A stretch of DNA of 40,168 nt from contig JAEDLI010000010.1 in assembly GCA_016295375.1 (NCBI GenBank), positions 1 to 40,168 on the forward strand, written 5' to 3'. Positions 22,301 to 28,726 of the stretch are shown piece by piece (position 1 is the first letter of the stretch; every line of letters begins with the position of its first letter). Origin of the DNA: Fibrobacter sp. (GTDB taxonomy: Bacteria > Fibrobacterota > Fibrobacteria > Fibrobacterales > Fibrobacteraceae). The position numbers and the translations under genes are program-made. A model generated the notes under the pieces. It saw only the letters and a program-made list of their open reading frames with translations. It made no database searches and was not told where the DNA came from.

Positions 22301-25300
22301 ACAGAATGGTGCGGACTATTTCAGGGTTGATGAGCACGGCAATATCGTGGTGAAGGCTCACATTGACTACGATGCCCTAAGTTCTGATAAGTTCTTTGTC
22401 CTTACGGTTACGGTTTCCGATGGCCGTGGCAAGACGAAAACGGCCACAGCCACGGTGAATATCACCGATGAAAATGAGGCTCCCTCCGTTACCCAGGATA
22501 CCTGCTGGATAAAGGAAAATACCAAGACCCCGTTCTATCAGAAGAACAAGACCACCACCAAGACTTGTAAAGTTACCGGCACAGATCCGGAAGGCAAGAC
22601 CTTGAGCTATTCCATTTCGGCGGGTAATGCGAATTCAACATTTGCGATCAGTTCTTCTGGTGTGATTACGGCCAGCAAGGCTCCTAACTTCGAAGATGTT
22701 TCTGACTACACTCTGGTCATTGATGTCTCCGATGGGACGAATACGACCAAGACGGCTGTTTTGGTCCATGTCATTGATGTGAACGAACGGCCTACGGCTG
22801 AGGTGGAGACCAATCCGTCAGAGGTCCAGGAGAATTCTTCTGTCAATACCTATGTGACTTGGGTAAACGCATCCGATATTGAAGATGGCCTGAAACTGAC
22901 ATACAGTATTGTTGCCGGCAACGAAGATGGCGCCTTTACCATAAAGTCTTCTGGTGTTGGCCAAAACGATGATGGCGAAATTCGTGTAGCCAAAGACATC
23001 ATTGACTTCGAGACCAAGTCTTCTTACTCGCTAACAATTCGCGTGTGCGATCTGGGAACTCCTGGCACAGCTGCCGATACCCTGTGTGTTGATGTGGTTG
23101 CGAATATCACGGTGAAGGACGGCAATGAGAAGCCCACAATCACGGGAATTCCCGACCAGGTCATTGACGAACATACTCCGGTGGGAACTCCGGTGGGAAC
23201 GGTTACGGGAACAGATCCCGAAGATGGTGACCTGACGTTCAGCTTTGCCGGCGGAAACAATGGTCAGGCATTCGCCATCGACTCGACCACTGGTGTAATT
23301 ACGGTGGCCAGGGACATTGATTTCGAAGCACTGACCGATACGGTGTTCAAGATAAAGGTTCTTGTTGTAGATAACGGCGGCCTCCGCGATGAGACCTTTG
23401 TCAATATCGCCATCCGTGACATCAACGAAGGTGCCGAAATCGACGACGCCACTATGACCGTGGCCGAAAACCAGCCCAAGGGGACTCCGGTTGGAACCTT
23501 GGAACTTTATGACCAGGATACAAAGAACGAGAACCGCCAGAATAACTTCCAGGCCATCGGTGGTGACAAGGATTTGTTTACCATCGATGCGACTACAGGT
23601 AAGATAAAGACCAACGCTGTATTCGATTACGAAGCCAAGACTTCTTACAGCTTAGTGGTACGTGTCTACGACCAGGATGGCAATGCCGACACGGCTACCG
23701 TTACCATCAACATTGCCGATGTGAAGGAATCCTCCAACATTCAGGTGACCTACGCCGAAACGGGTAGTGGCGCCTGGAGCCAGACCAATCCGGTGGGAAC
23801 CCTGTACGTCAACGAGAATACCATGCTTCTCCAGTGGACCGCCGATGGCAAGCCTATGCCCGACACCCTGCTGGAAAATCTCCACGAAGGTTACAACGTG
23901 GTGACCCTTACCTACACGGACCCCACCAAGAACAAGGGCGTCACGGAAACCGTGGGTATCTTTGTCAGCACTCGTACTCCCGAAGTGACGGTGACCACCT
24001 CTGCCAACCACGACAATTCCGCGAGCATTTACACCCTGGTGGAAACCCCTGCCGAAGGCGATACTTCCGTATACGTGAACAAGAAGAACAACGACATCGT
24101 GATTACGGTTAGGGAACCGGTCATCGACGAGACCTATTCAGATTCTTCTTGCAACTACGAAAGCCATACCTTTACGGTGAATACGGAACTGGAACCGGTG
24201 AACATTCCGTCTAACACATACAATGTCATGGACAAGATTGCCGCGGCGGCTCCTGTGCTCAACGAACACCCGGCTACCGAGGTGACCTATTCCCAGTACA
24301 ACAAGGACCAGGTCAAGGTTTCTTACACCGAGAAGGTTGCCGGCGTGGATGTGACGATTTCGTACGTGACAGACAAGGACGGCAACGTGGAAAAGATTCC
24401 GGTGATTGGCGCCAATGGAAAGATTGATTCCATCGAGGTCATTACGGTGTCTTACCAGGTGAAGGTGGGCGGCAAGACTGTGAACGTTTCTTACGTGGCC
24501 GATGCCATTACGGGTCAGCCCCTGAAGACCACCACGTTGAACAACTCCGCCTCTAACAGCGGCACGTCCAATGCGGGAAATTCTGGCTCCAACGGTGGAT
24601 CCGGCTCTAATGGCAAGCCCGGCTCTAATGGCGGCAACGGCGGTGCAAATGCCGGAGCTAACAACGGCTCTAACGGTGGCAGTGGCTCTAGCGGTAATGG
24701 CGGTTCCGGAAATGCAAGCTCTGGTACCGGCAATGCCGCCCCTGTGTACATGTACTCCCTCACCGAAGGCGAGGTCCTTTACTCTGTGACCTACGACTTT
24801 ACTACCAAGGCCCAGGGCATGGGCGAGACCACCGTGCAGGTAAGCTACACGGTTGACCAGAAGGGCAACGTGACCAAGGACAAGGATGGCAACGTAGGTT
24901 ATTCGGTGAGCTACACCTATGTAAACGAGATGGGTAATTCTTCGACTCAGTCCGTGTTCATCGTAGTAGACCTGATTCCGCCCAAGGTGAAGATTATGTC
25001 TCCTGCAAACGACTCCGTGCTCCATTCCAATTCTGTCAATGTGAAATGGTGCGTTGACTTTGGGGACGGTCGCGGTTGCGTTGAACAGGACAGCCTGAAC
25101 GTTGAAGGCCTGCAGCCTGGCGAGGTGAACGAGATTGTCCGTCTCTATCGCGATAAGGCCGGTAACGAGGCCTCTGACGTGGTGTACGTCATGGCCAAGA
25201 ACACCAAGGACGTGGATATTTCCGTGGAAAAGCCGGTGACATTCATTACCAAGGAAGACGTGGACAAGTACTACGCCGCCAAGGAACCTGAAAAGGGTCA

Positions 25301-26000
25301 GACCTTTGCCATATCCATTTACAATCCTCAGACCGACAAGGAAATCGAGACCATGGTGGGTGGTGATTTCAAGAACAAGGAAGTCACCTCCGGTGAAGAG
25401 GTTTATCCTGGCTTGAAGAACCACTTGGGGCCGACTCTCGGAATCCAGGCCAAGGTGCCGGTCATCAACTCTGTGGATGGCCTTGCAACGCTTGATGACC
25501 TGGTCGGTGCAGACGGCATGATCCTGCTGGATGCGGTGGATGCCGTGGGCAGCAAGAAGGTCTCTGTGGACGAGTTTGTGGCAGAACACTGCAATGCCGA
25601 TTTCAAGGCGGAGCTGGGTAGCGATATCAGCAAGGCGAACATCTACGACACCAAGATGAGCGCCAAGATTTGGGTCTACACCTCTCTCGGCCAGTTCGTG
25701 GATCACTTCAGCTTTACTCAGGAACTGAACGACCCGAGCTATGCAAGCGATGCCGGTGTGCTGACCATGTACTTTGAAATGAAGCCCGACAGGAACGGCG
25801 ATGTGCATACGGCCAACGGCCGCCTGTATGCTACCGGTGCCTATGTCTACAAGACAGAAATCACCATGAAGAGCAAGTTGCGTTGCGACCTGCCGCCCTT
25901 CGACGATGCGACCAACGTGAACAAGATGGATCAGACCAAGAAGGTCAAGGAAGACCTGCTGAAGTCCTTCGGTTACAAGCGGCCCAAGTCCGGCAAGTAG
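19338..26000 (+). CDS. Giant secreted cadherin-repeat surface protein (2220 aa)
   Basis: The ATG at 19338 is preferred (CAGGAGA upstream; signal peptide MWVLKKSLLGLALVVGAVCSSFAG). Residues about 25-370 are a Gly/Asn-rich beta domain of unknown class. About 378-510 look Calx-beta-like (DVKVAGYSGSTLDIKLTK, ending QILDDDTGTPC). About 526-626 are another Ig/cadherin-like unit (LKFIPALNQNG). Then come eight cadherin-like repeats (about 627-1465), each with AEN/KEN, DxDGD-like calcium sites, an FxI...G.I core, DYE and a D(V/I)NE linker. The first five have a Cys pair at their start; the last three do not. Afterwards there are beta domains, a Gly/Asn/Ser linker (about 1735-1797) and a C-terminal region with Ig-like IPPKVKIMSPANDS and a basic end. 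Probably a calcium-stiffened cell-surface adhesin. I see no clear sorting signal, dockerin or enzyme domain. Confidence 0.85.
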   Translation: MWVLKKSLLGLALVVGAVCSSFAGEPTYSVDVYPFTFGLSDTTQELEHWNRLMKYKLFATGLNDGTGIEFIGQSIFITDSVGYVGSAKGNFKMGGNTNHAIGGPILFGGSFLNGDGQDSILTGPTRFKGEFNPSSNGSGSNYFAGNYCFDGGYNGNTNAGITKGNGSILDAAACASTDLVYAVDVDLDVPTPDFISPALHRINAISGDGVKYIHVEPNPDGDSSSYNIVIPSITFNNNTKIHVVMPPGGRLTKIFVEGSILNFGSTANQEIVVVYAKGGTWNGTAWTGFTDSPLTNSDYAGNLLFYTPNNLSMGASQKTMQGTYICGGNIQFAQNTSFAGQLLAKSIKINAFFAAKDFKYVPFNPPQIGLDMAVNQQLSEADVKVAGYSGSTLDIKLTKTPTTDVTFNYCFAFNGTDDNGSTLAKLNDVCTTSGQDGCSGYINLPICGTDTSSARILKGEKTTETPIKIWINDDALMEQREFFSLKIFNLTGGVFSDNSREWPVSMQILDDDTGTPCDIESANNSVTIPEDASIVLNGAFPVQCSDGTGTAFNVIITALPGKGSLTYQGKAVSVSQSIPSSGLGDLKFIPALNQNGSPYTTVKFKVNDPVESRTTDAYTLTINVTPANDAPIATGCDKTLDEGVAKTTPVCTVTASDVDATTKAAGEKYTLTYSIIYGNDGDALDVNGDAPFAINPTTGAITVNGVLDYERISFYPLLVQVTDGAANTVVPVNVTIADVNEAPVALNCTGTVAEDALLNTYTGCWINASDPEGTTLKYEITGGTGKEKFSINAEGNIFTAAALDHETQSSYTLTITVKDKNGGSGFKSTTATATITVTDVNEPPAAPADTCWIKENTKTPFYQEDEKTTKTCSVVGTDPEGDALTYTITAGNTSTTFKVEAGVITALKAPDFETTPEFPLVISVSDGVNEPIKTLALIKVIDVNEAPTAKNTSCTIAENSPINLVTPCWIEASDQDGDALTYSITGATQNGADYFRVDEHGNIVVKAHIDYDALSSDKFFVLTVTVSDGRGKTKTATATVNITDENEAPSVTQDTCWIKENTKTPFYQKNKTTTKTCKVTGTDPEGKTLSYSISAGNANSTFAISSSGVITASKAPNFEDVSDYTLVIDVSDGTNTTKTAVLVHVIDVNERPTAEVETNPSEVQENSSVNTYVTWVNASDIEDGLKLTYSIVAGNEDGAFTIKSSGVGQNDDGEIRVAKDIIDFETKSSYSLTIRVCDLGTPGTAADTLCVDVVANITVKDGNEKPTITGIPDQVIDEHTPVGTPVGTVTGTDPEDGDLTFSFAGGNNGQAFAIDSTTGVITVARDIDFEALTDTVFKIKVLVVDNGGLRDETFVNIAIRDINEGAEIDDATMTVAENQPKGTPVGTLELYDQDTKNENRQNNFQAIGGDKDLFTIDATTGKIKTNAVFDYEAKTSYSLVVRVYDQDGNADTATVTINIADVKESSNIQVTYAETGSGAWSQTNPVGTLYVNENTMLLQWTADGKPMPDTLLENLHEGYNVVTLTYTDPTKNKGVTETVGIFVSTRTPEVTVTTSANHDNSASIYTLVETPAEGDTSVYVNKKNNDIVITVREPVIDETYSDSSCNYESHTFTVNTELEPVNIPSNTYNVMDKIAAAAPVLNEHPATEVTYSQYNKDQVKVSYTEKVAGVDVTISYVTDKDGNVEKIPVIGANGKIDSIEVITVSYQVKVGGKTVNVSYVADAITGQPLKTTTLNNSASNSGTSNAGNSGSNGGSGSNGKPGSNGGNGGANAGANNGSNGGSGSSGNGGSGNASSGTGNAAPVYMYSLTEGEVLYSVTYDFTTKAQGMGETTVQVSYTVDQKGNVTKDKDGNVGYSVSYTYVNEMGNSSTQSVFIVVDLIPPKVKIMSPANDSVLHSNSVNVKWCVDFGDGRGCVEQDSLNVEGLQPGEVNEIVRLYRDKAGNEASDVVYVMAKNTKDVDISVEKPVTFITKEDVDKYYAAKEPEKGQTFAISIYNPQTDKEIETMVGGDFKNKEVTSGEEVYPGLKNHLGPTLGIQAKVPVINSVDGLATLDDLVGADGMILLDAVDAVGSKKVSVDEFVAEHCNADFKAELGSDISKANIYDTKMSAKIWVYTSLGQFVDHFSFTQELNDPSYASDAGVLTMYFEMKPDRNGDVHTANGRLYATGAYVYKTEITMKSKLRCDLPPFDDATNVNKMDQTKKVKEDLLKSFGYKRPKSGK
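21882..21956 (+). repeat. Internal direct repeat, copy A
   Basis: The start of one cadherin unit (DTCWIKENTKTPFYQ) recurs almost unchanged at 22497-22571, 615 nt (205 codons) later. The spacing equals two cadherin repeats, pointing to duplication of a two-repeat block. Confidence 0.8.
22497..22571 (+). repeat. Internal direct repeat, copy B
   Basis: Second copy of the DTCWIKENTKTPFYQ-encoding segment at 21882-21956, with a few third-position changes and EDEKTT replaced by KNKTTT. Confidence 0.8.
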
Positions 26001-26013
26001 TAGTCCGGTTGCT

Positions 26014-26050
26014 CTCGGCATTCCGGCTGTCATCTCGGCGGATGCCGAGA
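26014..26050 (+). repeat. Inverted repeat after the cadherin-repeat gene
   Basis: CTCGGCAT (26014-26021) pairs with ATGCCGAG (26043-26050); a GTCATC core lies in the loop. It seems to belong to the dispersed palindromic repeats. Confidence 0.55.
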
Positions 26051-26073
26051 ACACACGAACAAGACTATAAGTA

Positions 26074-26100
26074 AAAAGCCCTGCAACGCAGGGCTTTTGC
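26074..26100. terminator. Bidirectional intrinsic terminator
   Basis: AAAAAGCCCTG and CAGGGCTTTT pair around CAACG, with T-runs on both strands. It serves the cadherin-repeat gene (plus) and probably also the TSP3-repeat gene (minus). Confidence 0.85.
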
Positions 26101-26128
26101 CGTTTATACCTGAGACGAGACGCTGGCC

Positions 26129-26161
26129 TGGATCCTTCGCACGGTCGCGCTCAGGATGACA
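26129..26161 (-). repeat. GTCATCCTGAGC-type palindromic repeat
   Basis: Read on the minus strand it begins TGTCATCCTGAGCGCG and ends GCGAAGGATCC. This is the same type as the copy in the FISUMP gene at 6078-6120. Confidence 0.65.
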
Positions 26162-26180
26162 CCTCTTGAGACCCGCGCCC

Positions 26181-26250
26181 CTAATACCTATAACCTAAAA
26201 CCTAGCCCCTAGATCCTAAATCCTAGCCCCTAACCCCTAACCCCTACTCC
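26181..26250. repeat. 7-nt periodic array, ten units, overlapping the TSP3 gene stop
   Basis: Ten consecutive 7-mers all begin with CTA (26181, 26188 and so on to 26244), for example CTAATAC, CTAAAAC, CTAGCCC and CTAACCC. The last unit contains the stop codon of the minus-strand TSP3-repeat gene (26244-26246). On the minus strand the array contains TTAGGGG-like units and could form G-quadruplex-like folds. It is the longest of the three 7-nt loci. Confidence 0.85.
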
Positions 26251-28286
26251 TCGTACTTCACTCCGGTGGCGATGAACTTGATTTCGCTGGCCTTTGGGGT
26301 AAGCGTCACGAGCTTGGAGTCAAAGCCCTTGCCTTTGAGGTATTCTCCGATGGAATTGATTTTACCTTCGGGGCCACTTACCTCTAGCGTAAAGTTGTGC
26401 TTGCGCATGAGCATAATAACATCGTTCAGGGCGGTATAGCTAGAGGCGATAAGCTTGTCGGTGTTCTTGAAAAATTTCACTTCTTTGGCGATAGCGCTCA
26501 AGTCTTGCTTGGTATTGCGGGCGCAACCGCTTTCGTCTACCTTGACCTTTGGGAGTGTGGCGGGACATTTGTCTAGGTGGTCGGGCACTCCGTCAAAATC
26601 GGAGTCTATGATGCAGCCCAGGCTGTCTACAACGGCTCCTGCCGGGGTTTTGGGACATTGGTCGATGGCATCTGGCACCCCATCCTTGTCGGTGTCCCGC
26701 GAGCAGCCGTTTTTGTCTACGGGATAATCCTTAGGGGTGTCGGCGCAATTGTCGTGCAGGTCAGAAACGCCATCGCCGTCGGAATCTACGGGGCAGCCGT
26801 CCTTGTTGACGGTTTCTCCAAGTCCCGTTCCTGGGCAGGAGTCTACTTCGTCGGGGATGCCATCCCGGTCTTCGTCCAGGGGGCATCCGAAGGGATTGAC
26901 CTTCCAGCCTTCGGGTGTTCCCGGGCAGGCGTCGTTTTCGTTAAGCACTCCGTCGTGGTCTTCGTCCAGGGGGCAGCCTTTGCCGTCTACGGGGTCGTCT
27001 TTGCGGGTGTTCGGGCACTGGTCCGCATTGTCGTCAACCCCGTCGCCATCGGTGTCCAGCTTGCATCCGAACGCATCTACGGCCATGCCGTCGGGAGTGT
27101 TGGCACAAGTGTCCTTGTAGTCGGGGACTCCGTCTTTGTCTTGATCCAGCGGACATCCCAAAAAGTCCACCTTTACGCCCAAGGGTGTTCCCGGACAGTC
27201 GTCCACGATGTTCAGCACTCCGTCCTGGTCTTCGTCAACAGGGCATCCGCGGCTGTTTACCACCATGCCGCGGGCAGATCTCGGACACATATCCAGTCGG
27301 TCGGGCACTCCGTCGCGGTCGGCGTCTTTCCAGCTGAAGTCGATGGCCTTGCTTATGCCGATGGTCATAGAAATTTTCGGGGTTCCCGAAACGGTGTAGT
27401 GAATGTCTTTTCCGTCATTCTTGCGGGTGACTTGGTGACCGTTGCGCAGTTCTGTTCCCCTGAAATAGTCAAGACCAAGGTCGACGCCTAGGAGCAAATT
27501 GAAATCCTGTGGCAGGTGAAGCTTTACCGCAGGCGAAATGCGGAACCCGTCTTTTTCCAGGTGGTTGCTGAATCTGCTTGGACTGATTTTTGTTTCACCT
27601 GAAATTTCAAGAATGACGGATATTAATTTGTGTGGAAAAAGATTGAAACCGCTTCCCCATACTACGTACTCTGTACCGAAGTGACCGAAATAGGTATTCC
27701 ATTGAACAATGTCAAAAAGTTCAATAGTCAGGAACAGCGTTGTGGCAAAGGACCAACTGCCGTAGGTATAGGCATGGGTTGTTTTATTTTCATCCTTGAT
27801 GTTCCAGATGCGTCTGGGGCGGAAACCGGCGTCTTTGGTGCCTGTAGGGGCGAATACCTCAAGGGAGATTGCGGGCTTCAGGGGAAAGTCCGTTGGGAGC
27901 GAAGCCTTGCCGTATATCTGCATATCGCCCAGCCCTGTAGTCTTGTAATCGGTCTCTTTGATTTGACCATCGTAGTAGAAGGGCTGGTAAATGCCGAATT
28001 CGAAATAGTCTAGGGGGGCGTAAGAGGCCTGGAGGGCTCCGCCCGATGAGGGAATATTGCTCGGGACTTCGTGTTCCTTGCCTGTACCGGCGTCCTCGAA
28101 TCCGTCGATAGCCATGGGGGATCCGTCGCTCAGGTTCTCGAAATTCCCGGAAAAGAAGAAAAATCCCTGACCTAGGGTGGTGGACGAGGGTACTCTGAAG
28201 CCGTCACCGTTGCGAATTGCTTCGGTGTGCGAAAAAGCGTAAGTCGTTGCTAGACAAAGACTTAGGAATGTTTTTCTGGCGTTCAT
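26244..28286 (-). CDS. Outer-membrane protein with nine thrombospondin type 3 repeats and a degenerate OmpA-like tail
   Basis: The 680-residue protein has a signal peptide (MNARKTFLSLCLATTYAFS) and an N-terminal beta-rich region (about 25-330) that looks like an outer-membrane barrel. Nine calcium-binding TSP3-type repeats of the form DxDGVPDxxDxCP...GCP follow (about 335-585). The C-terminal 85 residues sit where OmpA family proteins carry a peptidoglycan-binding domain, and IGEYLKGKGFDSKLVTL follows its pattern. The usual Asp and Arg (TDxxG and LSxxRA) that hold diaminopimelate are missing. It probably anchors or spans the outer membrane without the standard peptidoglycan contact. No Shine-Dalgarno is visible; the start is supported by the signal peptide. 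Confidence 0.85.
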   Translation of the reverse strand: MNARKTFLSLCLATTYAFSHTEAIRNGDGFRVPSSTTLGQGFFFFSGNFENLSDGSPMAIDGFEDAGTGKEHEVPSNIPSSGGALQASYAPLDYFEFGIYQPFYYDGQIKETDYKTTGLGDMQIYGKASLPTDFPLKPAISLEVFAPTGTKDAGFRPRRIWNIKDENKTTHAYTYGSWSFATTLFLTIELFDIVQWNTYFGHFGTEYVVWGSGFNLFPHKLISVILEISGETKISPSRFSNHLEKDGFRISPAVKLHLPQDFNLLLGVDLGLDYFRGTELRNGHQVTRKNDGKDIHYTVSGTPKISMTIGISKAIDFSWKDADRDGVPDRLDMCPRSARGMVVNSRGCPVDEDQDGVLNIVDDCPGTPLGVKVDFLGCPLDQDKDGVPDYKDTCANTPDGMAVDAFGCKLDTDGDGVDDNADQCPNTRKDDPVDGKGCPLDEDHDGVLNENDACPGTPEGWKVNPFGCPLDEDRDGIPDEVDSCPGTGLGETVNKDGCPVDSDGDGVSDLHDNCADTPKDYPVDKNGCSRDTDKDGVPDAIDQCPKTPAGAVVDSLGCIIDSDFDGVPDHLDKCPATLPKVKVDESGCARNTKQDLSAIAKEVKFFKNTDKLIASSYTALNDVIMLMRKHNFTLEVSGPEGKINSIGEYLKGKGFDSKLVTLTPKASEIKFIATGVKYEE

Positions 28287-28318
28287 CGCAAAAAATTTAA
28301 TTTTTTTTCACAAAGGTA

Positions 28319-28346
28319 TTGACTTTTTGAAGTTTATGTATACATT
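28319..28346. promoter_or_regulatory. Shared divergent promoter region with a 10-bp palindrome
   Basis: Only 40-67 nt separate the divergent TSP3-repeat gene and the small membrane protein gene. The palindrome ATGTATACAT (28336-28345) contains -10-like TATACA on both strands. TTGACT (28319-28324) stands 16 nt before TACATT on the plus strand. A regulator bound here would affect both genes. Confidence 0.4.
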
Positions 28347-28512
28347 TCCACTCGTGGAACCGAACCGAGAGACTAAATCAGGACTCCCTCCTTGGCACAG
28401 AAAGGCCCAAAAAGCCTATCGGGTCAATAGGGTCATCATCGTGCTCCAGATAGTGGCGTCTTTGGTGATGAGCGGGGTAATCCTAGTTGGAATCAGTCGT
28501 GTCCTGCACTGA
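28327..28512 (+). CDS. Small membrane protein (up to 61 aa)
   Basis: The frame encodes a basic N-terminal half (PPWHRKAQKAYRVNR) and one hydrophobic segment (VIIVLQIVASLVMSGVILVG) near the C terminus, so a single-pass inner-membrane protein with its N terminus inside is likely. The start is uncertain: TTG at 28327, ATG at 28336 and GTG at 28354 are all in frame, and none has a good Shine-Dalgarno; the promoter position could favour the GTG. The stop lies 10 nt before the next gene, suggesting an operon with the acidic protein and mltD. No family is recognised. Confidence 0.55.
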   Translation: MKFMYTFPLVEPNRETKSGLPPWHRKAQKAYRVNRVIIVLQIVASLVMSGVILVGISRVLH

Positions 28513-28522
28513 GGAGAATTCT

Positions 28523-28726
28523 ATGTTGAACTATGCGTACCATTGCGGCCGTAGGCCGAAGAGTGATTCTTTCGATAATTCCCTTCCTTTCCCCAACGAG
28601 GAAATCGAAGAGGAAATCGAGGAGGAGGAAGAAGAACTGGACGAAGAGGTGGATTTCGACCAGCCGTCCTTCAAGCGTGACCAGATTTGGTCCGACTACG
28701 CCGAAGACCTGGATTACGACCAGTGA
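28523..28726 (+). CDS. Small, very acidic protein (67 aa)
   Basis: GAGGAGA at 28511-28517 supports the ATG at 28523 (MLNYAYHCGRRPKSDSF). The middle is almost pure Glu/Asp (EEIEEEIEEEEEELDEEVDF) and the end is DYAEDLDYDQ. There is no signal peptide, so it is probably cytoplasmic. The stop TGA overlaps the proposed GTG start of mltD (GTGA), indicating coupling. An acidic partner or metal or nucleic-acid mimic role can be imagined, but nothing in the sequence shows it. Confidence 0.7.
   Translation: MLNYAYHCGRRPKSDSFDNSLPFPNEEIEEEIEEEEEELDEEVDFDQPSFKRDQIWSDYAEDLDYDQ

Noticed and set aside
24138..26054. Minus-strand open frame of 638 codons opposite the cadherin-repeat protein
   Set aside because: Shadow of the strong plus-strand gene; composition His/Val/Gly rich and no domain.
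26181..26250. Telomere of a linear replicon
   Set aside because: The units resemble CCCTAA repeats, but the array is short, degenerate, internal, and flanked by normal genes on both sides.
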